Below are positions 21,422-34,100 of a stretch of 64,000 nucleotides of DNA, in pieces; the first letter of the stretch is position 1, and each line of letters begins with the position of its first letter. The notes under the pieces were generated by a model. That model ran no database searches, was not told the DNA's origin, and saw only the letters and a list, made by a program, of their open reading frames with translations. Origin of the DNA: Paragyromitra xinjiangensis (taxonomy: Eukaryota; Ascomycota; Pezizomycetes; Pezizales; Discinaceae); assembly GCA_038503065.1 (NCBI GenBank), contig JBCAMK010000018.1, positions 372,001 to 436,000 of the forward strand, written 5' to 3'. The translations under genes and the position numbers were made by a program.

Positions 21422-24400
21422 ATGGGACAAAACTACTCAGCTTTGCCCGACCGCAACGTCGGTAGTGCTGGAATCGAGATTGCTGAGCTGTCAGACATCA
21501 GTTACGAAAAATCTCTCGGTTCAGCTCGTTTTCTCAAGACCATCCGTGCCAGACATGCCGATGGCCTTGTAGTTGTAAAAATATTCTTAAAGCCCTCGCC
21601 CACCTTCTCGCTTGAGGAGCATCGTCTGCAGATAAAACGTGCGTCGTGAGCTCTCCCGAGCTATCTGTGCCCCAGCTGATAGCTTCCTCTCCCAAATAGA
21701 CGAACAAGAATCTCTCGCCGACATCCCAAATGCCATCTCCTACCAGAGAATCGTCGAGACTGATAGAGCGGGGTACATGGTACGCCAATACCTGTACAGC
21801 AGTCTCTACGACCGAATTAGGTACATTCCTCCCTCCCTCGCTTGAAATGAAAAAAAAAAAAAAGTTAAAAAATATTCCCCATCCAGTACTCGACCGTTCT
21901 TGGAGGAGATAGAGAAGCGGTGGATAGCTTTCCAGCTTCTCTGCGGACTTCGTGACTGCCACGCTCGTGGAATCCACCATGGTGACATCAAGGCAGAAAA
22001 TGTCCTCGTCACCTCCTGGAACTGGATCTACCTCTCCGACTTTGCCCCGTTCAAGCCCACGTATCTACCTGAAGACAACCCCGCGGACTTCTCGTACTTT
22101 TTTGACACGTCTGGACGACGGATCTGCTACGTGGCGCCAGAGCGGTTCCTGGGCGCTGGCGAGAGGAGGGAGGAGGCTAGTATCACGGATGGGATGGATA
22201 TCTTTAGTCTCGGATGTGTCATCGCTGAGTTATTCCTAGAGGGTACGCCACTGTTCACGCTGTCGCAGTTGTTCAAGTATCGTACGGGGGAATATGATCC
22301 TGCAACGTACCTGGAGAAAATCGAGGACCCGGAGATTAGGAATCTCGTGCAGCACATGATCAATCTTGATCCATTGAAGCGATATTCTGCAGAACAGTAC
22401 CTGAATATCTGGCGGAGGAAGGCGTTCCCAGAGTATTTCTACAGTTTCTTGCACCAATACATTGGCTTCATCACGGATCCTACATCTGGACAGGGGTCCT
22501 TGTTCGTCCCTGACGAACGTGATCTAACTAGTCAAGCAGACGACAGAATCGATAGGATATACCACGACTTTGACAAGATCTCTTTCTTCCTTGGTTTCGA
22601 CCAATCAGATGTTAACGGCGGTGGGCAGCAGCAGCAGCAAGAGAAACGGGCAGCATCGAAAGACGGTATAATACCAGTTCACTTGGATATCCCTAACTAC
22701 CAAAGGCAGTCATCGACTGTGAGACGAAGATCTGTCAGCTCTGATGATGGCACATTGATCTTCCTCTCTCTCATCGCTTCTAGTCTGCGGAATACAAGTA
22801 GGGCTACAGCGAGGATCAGAGCCTGCGATGTGTTTTTGGCATTCGGGGAGAGGATCACGGACGAGGCGAAACTGGATAGATGTCTACCGTACCTGGTATC
22901 GTTGTTGAACGACGATGCGGTGGTGGTTCGGGTGGCTGCTGTGAGGACCGTTACGCAACTGGTCGGTTTTCCACCAATCTCAATTTCCACTTTGCATATT
23001 CCATATTCAAGACCAGGGCAATTTTTTTCTTTTTGCTTTCCCTGTCATTACCGTTTTTTCTTTTTCCTCTTCCACTCAAAACGAAACAAAAATAATAAAA
23101 TAATAATAATTCTGATTACTGTGAACCCCTTTCATTAGATGGAACTCGTCGAGATCGTCTCTCCCGTGAACGCACACGTCTTCCCCGAATACATCCTCCC
23201 CAAACTCCTCCACTTTGCAACCTCCGAACACACACTCCTACGCGCAACCTACGCCTCCTGTCTCTCCTCCCTCGCCGACAGCGCCTCCAAATTCCTCGAC
23301 ATCGCACAAGCACTCCGTTCATCCGGGGCTCTCCCCACCGCAGACCCAGAAGCCGATCCATCCACCTCCACCGCGGACTCTACCGCCCCCTTTGACGTCT
23401 CCCGCGCGGACCTTATCGCGTACTTCACCGAGCACTCGAAGGTGCTCCTTACTGACACTTCGTCCTCTGTACGACGTGCGTTTCTGCGCTCCGTGTCGAG
23501 ACTGTGTGTCTTCTTTGGGAAGAATAAGGCGAATGATGTTATCTTGAGTCATCTGAATACATACCTTAATGATAAAGACTGGCAGCTCCGATGCGCGTTC
23601 TTTGAAGCCATCACTGGCGTTGCAACGTATGTAGGCGGTACGGCGCTCGAGGAGTATATCATGCCGTTGATGGTGCAGAGCTTGACGGATCCGGAGGAGT
23701 TCGTGTTGGTGAAGGTGTTGGGTGCCCTTAGGGGTATGGCGGAGCTAGGGTTGTTGGGGAGAGGGAGCGTATGGGAGATTGTGGGGATTGTTGGGAGGTT
23801 TATGGTGCATCCGAATTTATGGGTGCGGCAAGGTATGTTATTCCTGTTTGGCTTTAGAGGGGAGGGCTGATGGGTGTAGGGGCTGTGGCGTTTATTGCTG
23901 CTGGGATCAAGTGGTTGAGTCCGGCGGATGTACACTGTATTGTGGGTCCGATGATCCGGCCGTTCTTGAGGGTTAATGTGGCGACGTTGGAGGCTGTGAC
24001 GATTTTGGAGAATTTGAAGAAGCCGGTGGGTTCTTGCTATTGCTTCATGAGATATCACTCGGATGTGGTTGAGGATGCTGATTTTGTGGATGGTAGTTGT
24101 CGAGGAATGTGTTTGATATGGCGGTGACGTGGGCTACTCAGTCGAAGAAAGGGCTGTTCTGGAACTCTGCCCAGGAACAGCGGACGTTTGCGTTTGGGAG
24201 TGTTCATGAGATTTTTCCAAGGGTTGTTGCGAGGGATATGCCGTTGAATGGGTTTATGAGGGTGCCGAAGAATGAAGAGTATTTTTCTCTCCTCCTGCTT
24301 TGTTGGGGGTGTGCTAATGAGGAGTAGAGATGAAAACTGGATCGAGAAGCTTCGTAATCTTGGTATGACTTCTGATGATGAATGGAAGGTTATTGCGCTG

Positions 24401-26769
24401 CGCGAGTATATCTGGCGTATGGCGCAGTCGAAACCTCGTTTGTTATCTGAGGACGCACCGTCATCTATCAATGCTACGATTTCGTTGAAGAATTTGTCTA
24501 TTACGCCACAGACTATCTTTTTCGATGAGAATGAGAACTTTTTTAGTCTGGCTAATGATGCGCCGCCTTCAGCGGGGGTTAATAAGCCGCATACTATTGC
24601 AGATGCTCTTCTGGATGCAAGCAAGACTATTGATGCGCCGAGGAGAAGCAACTCGAGACTGCAGGTGAAGAGGTTGCAGACTATGGATATTAGGCGCTCG
24701 CGACTTACGAGCGACGGAATGTCGATATCTGGGTCGAGGCCGACCACGCCTACTACCGAGGCTACAGCACCCCTAGGAGTGCCAGCGGTGGCGGTGAGCG
24801 GGAGCAGCGAGAGCTCGACTGCCGCAAGTTCAGTTGATAATAGTAGTGGTGCGACTAACCCGCTATTGAGGCGGAAACCGAGTACGCTTAGTTTACTCGC
24901 CCGAGGACAGGAAGCAGGGAAGGCGCCACCGGAGACTGGAACAGTTCCAGCGACGGCGTTTGGGAAGGTTGAACACCCGCTTACGATGCGTGGAAATGGA
25001 GACGCAGGGACGAAGGTCGTGGAGACGGTTGAGACGCCGGTGTTTAAGTTCCGTGGTGCACACTCGTATGATGGGAATGATCCACACATATTGAAGCTTC
25101 TCGACTCGATGTATCTTCAGAACTATCCTAGCGATATTGTTGAGTTTGGGCCTGCGATAGTTCCTATACCGACGTTTCAGCGCAGGACCCCCATCAAGAA
25201 GAGTAATGGGCGGATGGCGGGTGGGACGTGGAAGCCTGAGGGTGTGATGGTTGCACAGTTTGGTGAACATACTGGTGCGATCAATAGGGTTGTTGTTGCT
25301 TCGGATCATAATTTCTTTGTGACGGCGAGTGATGATAGTACGGTGAAGGTGTGGGATTCAAGTCGGTTGGAGAAGAACGTGGCGTTTAAGTCGAGGCAGA
25401 CTTATAGACACGCGCCAGGGGTGAAGGTGAAGGCTTTGTGTTTTGTTGAGAATACGAGGTGCTTTGTGTCTGCTGCGACGGATGGCAGTGTACATGTTGT
25501 GAAAGTGGATTTTCAACTTACGGGACAGCAGGCGGCGAAGTATGGGAAGTTGAGGGTTATGAGGAATTGGCAGTTACCTGAGAAGGAGTATGCGGTTTGG
25601 GTTGAGCACTTTAAAGCTGGTATGTTTCGGCTGCCTTCATGTTGGATTGAGATTAAGTTGTGCTAATGAGTCATAGATACCAACTCGGTGCTTCTTATAG
25701 CGACTAATAACTCTAATGTCTATGCTCTTGATCTTAGAACTATGCAAGTATTGTATACTCTAAAGAACCCAGTATACCACGGTACCCCGACCTGCTTCTG
25801 CATCGACCGGAGACACAACTGGTTAATCCTTGGCACTTCCCATGGTGTTCTTGACATGTGGGATCTCCGCTTTCAACTCCGTCTTAAAGCGTGGGGCCTT
25901 CCTGGCTCAGCACCAATTCATCGTGTCGCCGTACATCCCTCCAAGGGCCGTGGGAAATGGATCATCGTTGCTGGTGGCACCGGTCATGGTGAGCTCTCAG
26001 TGTGGGATTGTGAGAAGACACAGTGTAGAGAAGTGTACCGTGCCTGCGGGGGTAAAGACAGCGGCAAAGGCTACGAGCCATGGAATGTCGAGGACGAGAG
26101 CTCCGAGAAAATGCTAACCCGCTTCGCAACAACGCCGACACATCTGGAGCCTAGTGGTGGTGTCGGGAACGTTGATCGTGGAGTGCGCGCATTTGTGGTT
26201 GGGCTGGATGTAGTCGAGGATAGCCAAGACACGCGGCAGCTTCCGGGGTTCATTATCTCTGCAGGTGCGGATAAGAAGATACGGTTCTGGAACTGCGCTA
26301 AGGTCGAGTCGTCGATGGTCGTGAGCGGGCTGGACGCGGAGGAAACGAAGCCAACCTTCGCAACGTCACACCCGACGCCAACACTTACGCTTAATACGGA
26401 GCGTTTACCGATGTCCCAAGGAACGGTAGGGTCAGAGTCTACTGCAAGTGGTGGCAGGGGCTTAGTTCCGGGGTCGTCGACAAGTGCGGGTACGAGTGCG
26501 GGCGGAGGAGGGAGTGGGAAGAAAGCGGCGAAGGCGAGTGGGAGAACGCCGAGGAGCACAGTCATCAGTATGCAGCAACAGCAGTTGCTAAAGAGTCATT
26601 TGGACTCGGTATTGGACGTTTGTTCCCCCTTCTTACCTGCTTTTACTTGTTGGGTTGGGGATTTGTGGTTTTGGGTTACTGATAGTTTTTATAGGTTGCG
26701 TTTCTGGAGGTGCCGTATGGGATGATTATTAGTGTAGATAGGAGTGGGGTTATCTTTATTTATCAGTGA
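21422..26769 (+). CDS. vps15: Vps15/p150 regulatory kinase of the class III PI3-kinase complex
   Basis: Nine exons give 1,580 residues: 21422-21638, 21700-21820, 21887-22961, 23139-23832, 23880-24025, 24097-24278, 24328-25619, 25677-26617, 26695-26769. The N-terminus MGQNYSAL is a typical myristoylation site. A degenerate kinase domain follows: an atypical glycine loop, HGDIKAENVL in place of HRD, and DFAPFKP in place of DFG, all typical of Vps15. HEAT-like helices fill roughly 380-850. The last third is a WD40 propeller (VKVWDS, LDMWDL, LSVWDC, IRFWNC). The protein anchors Vps34 to endosomal and autophagic membranes and supports PI3P synthesis. Intron 3 (177 nt, GTCGGT donor) is the longest. 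Length exceeds yeast (1,454), mainly through a Ser/Thr/Ala-rich linker before the propeller. Confidence 0.95.
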
Positions 26770-28705
26770 TTTCCCACTTCATATTCTGGTTGTGGAATAG
26801 TGGAATATTTGTCGGTGTTGCTTTCTTTGTTGGGGTGGAGAGACGATATGGATTGGACGAGGTCGGTGGGTGGCTATTTTTGCACTCTGTTTGCGATCTT
26901 GGTGTCTTCCAGTAACCAACTTTAACGAAGGGCCATACCCAAAGTTTTGCAGGCCATGTTACTGTCTATAATGGGGATATGAGGGTATACACGGGCTGTA
27001 TCTTAGCTTCTTGATTCGTACTTAGGTGTAGGGACATGTATCTATGTCTCAAGGATTAATCGCCTATTTATGCTCATGCGCTAGGTAGCACAGCTACACT
27101 TTGGTCTTCTCCTTATTGTGATGTGCGCGTATATGCCCTCCCTAGCTTGCGTAGATGACCCTGAACTACCACTATAAGGTTCAATGTGTTTCTTTTGATT
27201 CTTGGGTCGTTTGCTTGTGGTGGACCATAAGTGGGGTAGTGCTGTGGGAACATTCTATCCGGAGAATACAGGAGCTCTTTATCATAACCTAGTTCCATCG
27301 TTCAATTTCCCTCCTAGGATTTTCACGCAGGCCCCTGCATACTATCTCCTAACCTGTAGCGATTTTACAACCGACTGTAATTAATCAACCACAATTTATA
27401 CCCTATGCTCTACCACCCACTGGGCAACTAATAAGACCAGCCTTTTACAGAGAGCTGAATTACCAACAGGATAATCATTTTACTGATTCCCAATATAGTA
27501 GGGCTTTTTTTTGTGGTGGTGGTAGGGCGCTTAAGCGAGGGGACCTGTAATTTCTTCCAATACAGCACCACTACCCCCAACTAAATTTTCTGTACTTTGT
27601 ACAGGAATTGGAGGTAGCTGATTCACAGAGTTAAAGATAATTAGATAGAGAAGCCGGTTATAAATTGCTGATGTGCTATGACAAGTGTCAAAAATCCGGC
27701 AGGTTGTTGAAGTCAATTAATGCTTAAGTTGGGGTAAATGACCATTGCACCCATACAAATTTGGCCAGTTGAGCCCAAATTCTGCAATTTTACTACTTTT
27801 TTGAGGACTTATAAATCCACAAAGGCTCATCCAATTAGTAAGCCCTCTTAAATATCTGATATACCAATAAGGTACTTGCGATTTTTATTTTTTATAGTGG
27901 CTCTAATACTCTGTTGGTGGTGGGGTTGGTGGTGGCTGTGGGTGCTAGGTTTTGTATGGGCGCATTACCCCACTTCCAGCAATTCTTGCTTAACAACCCT
28001 TCACAATTATAGTCCATCCAACTAATATGTCATTCTTTTAACTATTTACTGAATTTATATATTTTTTTCTAGTTGATATCTTTGATGGTTGTAAAGTTAC
28101 TAAGGTTCAAAAAGAGCATGTTGAAATGTAAGCCTGTTCGGGCGTGAACTCGCGTTGCTACAGGTTAGGAGATAGGCTAAGTAAGATAAGAGGGTTGAAG
28201 TGTTAAACGGGAGATGAGATATGAAGGAGGCTGAAGGGCGGGTCTATAGTAGGCTCGTTTCCATCCCCAAATGCCCGCAGCTGCTACTCAGCGTAGGGCA
28301 GCAAACTGCGTGCATGGGGTTGGGAACGAGACTAGGTCTATAGTGCGTATTAAGGTTAGTGCCACCAACATCGTTTTTCGAGCATACCTTGAACCCCTGT
28401 GTTTAGTTCCTTTGCCGCCAATGCAATGAAAACCTATTTTTGTATCGGCTCTAATCCTACTAGGTTCTCCGCAATTCACAGCAAGGAACGAGCTTAATAA
28501 AAACCCTTTATATTCCAAAGTTGGACTCCAAGTTCGACTAATATTCTATATGCTATGTAAGAGATTATAAGTCCTCCCCTGTTAATTATTACTGCCTGTG
28601 GTCGTCTCCCGCCACTATTAGGAAGCATTTATCTATATATATGTTCTGACCCGTATTCCAAGGATGCCCATTTTAAAATGGGTTGACCTGTTTTAAAATA
28701 GGAGC
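26770..28705. other. Gene-free AT-rich stretch
   Basis: After the VPS15 3' end I find no supported gene for almost 2 kb. Short frames at 27113-27716 and 28288-28518 lack motifs. Imperfect repeats and A/T-rich tracts suggest degraded mobile DNA, but no element ends could be placed. Confidence 0.45.
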
Positions 28706-28766
28706 ACTTTGAACATCGGCTGACCCATATGCAAAGTGAAACTAGGAGATGGCCGATATTCAAAGT
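28706..28766. repeat. Short hairpin repeat, copy 1
   Basis: An imperfect palindrome of about 61 bp begins ACTTTGAACATCGGC and ends GCCGATATTCAAAGT. Its right part (AAGTGAAACTA then GAGATGGCCGATATTC) recurs in inverted orientation at about 30391-30437 and 30757-30800. Confidence 0.6.
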
Positions 28767-28805
28767 TTCCACTAAGGTAAAAATTCATCAGCAAAAAGGG
28801 ATGCA

Positions 28806-29070
28806 CGCCTGGGCGCGATGGGCAAGAACCTGGGCGTGGCTCTAACGCCCAGTACGCCTGCTTGCGTCCAACTGCGTCCAGATACGTCCATACGTCTAGT
28901 ACGCCCATACGTTCGCTCTATTGCTCGCCCCAGCACGTTTGTACGCCTAGTACGCCCATACGCTTGCTCTATTGCTCGCCCTAGCACGTCCATACGCCCA
29001 TGCGCCCACATACGCCCACGCCCACACACCCACGCGCCCACATACGCCCATGCGCCCATATACCGTCTCC
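28806..29070. repeat. GCCCA-rich degenerate repeat tract
   Basis: Many irregular copies of ACGCCCA/GCGCCCA and of GTACGCC, plus a longer repeated block (TTGCTCTATTGCTCGCC type, twice). Similar GCGCCCA-rich sequence returns at about 29842-30075. The open frame through it is explained by the repeat composition. Confidence 0.65.
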
Positions 29071-29287
29071 TGGCCGCAAATTCAGCCAAGTCGAAACCCT
29101 AACCCTCGGCTACCCGACCCTCCCGGCTCATCATGACCTCACACGCGCCTTCCGCCAGCAATTCCCTTATATCAACCACACACCCCACATCCTGCTCGCC
29201 TCCCACCTCTTCGCCTCCCGCTCGCCCCACCTCTCCAATCCCCACCTCTTACCCGTCAGTCAACTGTGCTAACATGCTGTACTATAG

Positions 29288-29731
29288 AGTCAATTCAGCA
29301 GTCAATTCAGCAGCCAATTCGGAGTCTATTCAGCAGCCAATTCGGAGTCTATTCAGGAGTCAATTCGGAGTCAATTCAGCAGGATTCGGAGCCTATTCGG
29401 GAGCCTATTCGGAGTCTATTTGGCAGTCTATTTGGCAGCGGTTCGGGAGTCGATTCGGAGCCTATTCAGGAGCCTATTCAGCAGTCATTTCGGAGTCTAT
29501 TCAGGAGTCAATTTGGAGTCAATTCAGCAGTCAATTCGGCAGTCAATTCAGCAGGATTCGGAGGCTTAGAAACAGCCGATTCGGAGTCAATTCGGGAGTC
29601 AATTCAGCAGTCAATTCAGCAGTCAATTCGGCAGGATTCGGAGTCTATTCAGCAGTCAATTCGGCAGGATTTGGAGTCTATTCGGGAGTCGATTCAGCAG
29701 TTGATTCGGAGGCTGCTCGGGAGGCAGTTGG
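29288..29731. repeat. Minisatellite, 11-12-bp unit, about 38 units
   Basis: Tandem units of the type AGTCAATTCAGC (12 bp) and AGTCTATTCGG (11 bp) alternate, with occasional 9-bp forms (AGGATTCGG). Because 11-bp units are mixed in, no reading frame is kept from unit to unit. Two overlapping frames nevertheless stay open, since the unit has no stop in several phases. Confidence 0.85.
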
Positions 29732-31191
29732 ATCAACAGCGGAAGCAGGATAATGGGTGGAATTGCGTCCTACATGTACATAGAGCAGAATAGACTATTA
29801 GTGCCATACAAAGCAGCGTGACAAGAAGCGGGACATTGTACATCTAATGCGCCCAATGCCGCCCAACGCGCCCAAGGGAGGCTGTACGTCCAGTATGCCA
29901 GGCTCGGATTTTCCAGGCCTGCGCCTGGGCGTGGACGAGGCAAAACCTACGTCTAGCACGCCCAGCGCGCCCACACGTACGCAATACTAGACGATGCGCC
30001 TAACGTAGTGCCTAAAAAAAATCCGAGCCCAGTGCGCCCAGTGCGCCTACTGCTCTAGGCGCGACTGGACGCAGACCCGGCTTTTTGCTAATGTTATCTT
30101 CTCCTCCAACCACTGCCTCCGGTTCTGGACCGCCATAACCCATAGAGTTGGATGTGTGTATAAATTATCAATAAATTAACCAATCAACTACCTTAAGCTC
30201 TTGCGACTTCGACCTATCTAGCTGTAATACATGTATATAAGACCCCCCCTGAACCCATAGCTTGAGGTGCATTGCAAAATATCCCACGGGTGTAAACTAC
30301 CCCTAGAGCTGAGTTAGTACTTGCATCTACCTCTAGAGCCGAAGGGGTATATACTAAAGTTGTGATATATGTCGCTTACTGACAGTGTATACTTTGGATA
30401 TCGGCCATCTCTTAGTTTCACTTTGTATATGGGCCAGCTGTGATATATAAATAAACCCCAAGCCCTCTTCCATCACATATTAGTGAGCAAAGATGCAAGC
30501 TGCCTTCTGATCTAGACCTAGATACTAGTAGAGGTGTGGTCACAGAATACTTTGCAGGTGTAAACTACCCCTCAACCTATTAAGCCCCACCAACACTACA
30601 GTGTAGTGATAGGTTGAGAAGTAGTTTACACTCGCAGAGCACCTTGGAACTGCACTTTAGATTGGGAGGCAGTCTGCACCTTTGCCAGTGCTCTATACTA
30701 GATAGATAGATATATAGATAAATCATACACACACTGGATTGGAAAGGGTGCTTCTACAATGTATTCTTTGAATATCGGCCATCTCATAGTTTCACTTGGA
30801 CTTTTAACTGACTTGGTGTGCCGAAGAGAAAGAGTCACCATGAACTAATATACCTTTGCTGTCAAATCTACCCTCCTACTGCTTTCCCCTCCCAACGCCC
30901 ATGCGGTAACACATGGGCAGCCCCTAGTGTGGTAATGATAACATGATACAGGGGGTCTAACATAGAGACGTGGTGAGTGATATTTTATGATGATATAGCC
31001 TGATATAAAAGCAGAGCCTACTCGGGGATTAAAGACGTGGAATGACTACCCTTGTCGGGGAACAACAAAAATAATAAACCTATGCACTCCTATATCCCAC
31101 CTGCGTCGCGTATTACAATTGATTTTCTCACCCACAAGGGGCGTTCTACCATAAGCCCCCCAATTGCATCAAGTCAAGCAGACCTGATTTC
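29732..31191. repeat. Repeat-rich gene-free island left of the NLR gene
   Basis: GCGCCCA-rich sequence (29842-30075) is followed by a fragment (about 30129-30178) similar to 16505-16554: both read CCGCCATAA...GTTGGATG...GTGTAT. Partial copies of the 28706 hairpin lie at about 30391-30437 and 30757-30800. An inverted repeat lies at 30550-30641. The motif GTGTAAACTACCCCT occurs at about 30289 and 30558. No coding frame is supported. Confidence 0.55.
30550..30641. repeat. Inverted repeat, MITE-like hairpin
   Basis: The left arm (30550-30581) reads CTTTGCAGGTGTAAACTACC...TCAACCTAT. The right arm (30608-30641) is its imperfect reverse complement (AGGTTGAGAAGTAGTTTACA). The roughly 26-base loop contains the complementary pair ACACTAC and GTAGTG. 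No clear target duplication was seen. Confidence 0.55.
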
Positions 31192-34100
31192 CTAGCGAGG
31201 AGATGCTGCCGCGTTCCTAATCAATCTAGCTGTCTCGGGATACTGTTGGCTTATTGAGGATGCTAACTCGAATGCTGTCCTGCCTTGGGCGTCTTTGTGA
31301 TTTACATCTACCACTGGTACTTGGAGTAGCTGCTTTACCACTTCGTTGTGTCCCCCCAATGCTGCGTAGAGCAGTGGGGTTTTGCCCCGGGAGTCCTTGC
31401 AGTTCACATCCACCCCCGCCACTTGGAGCAGCTGCTTTACCACTTCGTTGTGTCCCCTCTCTGCTGCGCAGAGCAGTGGGGTTTTGCCCTGGTCGTCCTT
31501 GCAGTTCACATTCACCCCCGCCACTTGGAGCAGCTGCTTTACCACTTCGTTGCGTCCCCGGAATGCTGCATAGGACAGTGGGGTCTTACCCCAGCGATCC
31601 TTGCAGTTCACATCCACCCCCGCCACTTGGAGCAGCTGCTTTACCACTTCGTTGTATCCCCCCAATGCTGCCCAGTGCAGTGGGGTCCTACCCCAGCGAT
31701 CCTTGCAGTTCACATCCACCACCGCCACTTGGAGCAGCTGCTTTACCACTTCGTTGTATCCCCCCAATGCTGCCCAGTGCAGTGGGGTCCTACCCCAGCG
31801 ATCCTTGCAGTTCGCATCCACCCCCGCCACTTGGAGCAGCTGCTTTACCACTTCGTTGTGTCCCCCTTCTGCTGCATAGAGTAGTGGGGTTTTGCCCTGT
31901 TCGTCCTTGCAGTTCACATCCGCCCCCGCCACTTGGAGCAGCTGCTTTACCACTTCGTTGTGTCCCCCCAATGCTAAATAGAGCAGTAGGGTTTTGCCCT
32001 GGTCGTCCTTGCAGTTCACATCCACCCCCGCCACTTGGAGCAGCTGCTTTACCACTTCGTTGTGTCCCCTCTCTAGTGCACAAAGCAGTAGGGTTTTGCC
32101 CCGGGAGTCCTTGTAGTTCACATCCGCCCCCGCCACTTGGAGCAGCTGCTTTACCACTTCGTTGTATCCCCCCAATGCTGCGTAGAGCAGTAGGGGTCTG
32201 CCTCGGGAGTCCTTGTAGTTCACATCCACCCCCGCCACTTGGAGCAGCTGCTTTACCACTTCGTTGTGTCCCCCCTCTACTGCACAGAGCAGTGGGTTTT
32301 TGCCCTGGTTGTCCTTGCAGTTCACATCCGCCCCTGTCACTTGGAGCAGCTGCTCCACCACTTCGTTGTGTCCCCCCTCTGCTGCACAGAGTAGTGGGTT
32401 TTTGCCCTGGTTGTCCTTGCAGTTCACATCCGCCCCTGTCACTTGGAGCAGCTGCTTTACCACTTCGCTGTGTCCCCCCGATGCTGCACAGAGCAGTGGG
32501 TTTTTGCCCTGGTTGTCCTTGCAGTTCACATCCGCCCCCGCCACTTGGAGCAGCTGCTTTACCACTTCGTTGTGTCCCCCCGATGCTAAATAGAGCAGTG
32601 AGGTTTTGCCCTGGTCGTCCTTGCAGTTCACATCCACCCCCGCCACTTGGAGCAGCTGCTTTACCACTTCGCTGTGCCCCCTCTTTGTTGCATAGAGCAG
32701 TGGGGTTCTGCCCTGGCTGTCCTTGCAGTTCACATCCACCCCCGCCACTTGGAGCAGCTGCTTTACCACTTTGTTGTGCCCCCCCAATGCTGCGTAGAGT
32801 AGGGGTGTCCTACCGTCATTATCCTTAAAATTTACCCAGTACGAAAACGAGAAATTAGAAAAAGCCCGCTCTGTCCCTAGCCACCCAGATTTCAAGATCG
32901 ACGATTTCTCCAGTAGCTGTTTAACAATTTCTTTATGCCCCTGAGCTGCTGCGTAATGTAGCGACGTTTTTCGATAGTAATGGAGTTTTCCGCGGTCGGC
33001 TTTCGTGTTCAAGAGATGTCGGCAAATGCCCAAAAGCCCAAAGTGGCATGCCACCAGCAACGGAGCAATACACGTTTTGTTCTTAATCGAAGCTTTTGGG
33101 CTCGAGTCGTAGGTCCTGAAATCTCTCGAGTCCCTCTGATTTTTACACCAACGATTATAGGCTAAACACGGTCTTAGAAATTCTTTCTGCAGAACTGCTA
33201 ATGGCTTCTTCTTCTCGGACTCGGTATCCCAACAAGCGTTCTCAGATAATCGAACATGTGTTGGCCAATTCTCAGTCGAATATATCTCGAAGTCGGGCGT
33301 TTGTTGGTTAACTTCACGGCACTCGTCTCCATAATTTGGCCAACAAAGAATGGTGAGGCAAATCTCTGCCAACTGCATATGGCCATACGAAGGTTCAAAT
33401 TTCTCCCGGAGAAAATCTTGGACGGACAAGTGAGCAAAGCGCAAGACTCGAAGCTCCCGATCAAATACAACAAGATTTTGGCAAACAGCAAGAATTGTCG
33501 TTTTAGTTAGATCATTGTTGCCCCTCCACCTTCGCTCCAAAGGTTGGATATTGACAGCTTCGATGAGTTCATGTGAAGAGAGAGGCCGTTGAGCGTATAG
33601 GATCAAATTGAGCGTCTTTTTTGCCAGAATGGAACCTTCAGTGGATTGATCTTCAATTCTGGCGAAAATTTCTGCAAAGGTACCCGCCAGGCCCTCTGGT
33701 AACTTGTCCAAAGCTTGTTTGACGGCAGCACTGGTTATCTTCTTGCAGATACTCAGAATCTGCAAGTGGACCCATAGAAACCTGTAAACCATTAGGGCGG
33801 ACTCTAAAAGAGCGTTGGAGGGCTGGTTCCGTACATCCCATGGGCCCCGTCAACGAGGGTTCTTATAATCCGGACTTTCAAACTCTCCTCCACAGACCCA
33901 TAAAGGAGTTTTTTTCCGCGGATACAAGACTCAATTTCAGTTTCCACGAAATAACTGATATCGCTCGTATTATCGCTTGACCGAATATAAATGTTCGGAG
34001 TACCCTCGAGTTTCAACACGATATCAATATCATCTCGACTAGTAACAAAGACTTTGACTTTGCTTTCCGCTGGACTCAAAGCTGACGAGCAAAGGATTTG

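Noticed and set aside
26071..26565. 164-residue minus-strand frame
   Set aside because: Antisense shadow of the VPS15 WD40 exon.
28818..29102. Arg/Pro-rich frames in the GCCCA tract
   Set aside because: Both strands are open because the repeat has few stop triplets; no splice or start context supports a gene.
29133..29793. Two overlapping 175-206-residue frames through the minisatellite
   Set aside because: The 11-12-bp unit lacks stops in several phases; the peptide changes with each 11-bp unit and shows no fold. Treated as repeat artefact.
31254..32828. 524-residue open frame on the plus strand opposite the ankyrin repeats
   Set aside because: The 102-bp repeat unit is a multiple of three, so one stop-free antisense frame stays open through every unit. 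Its Pro/Leu/Cys-rich product has no domain, and the minus strand reads clear ankyrin repeats.
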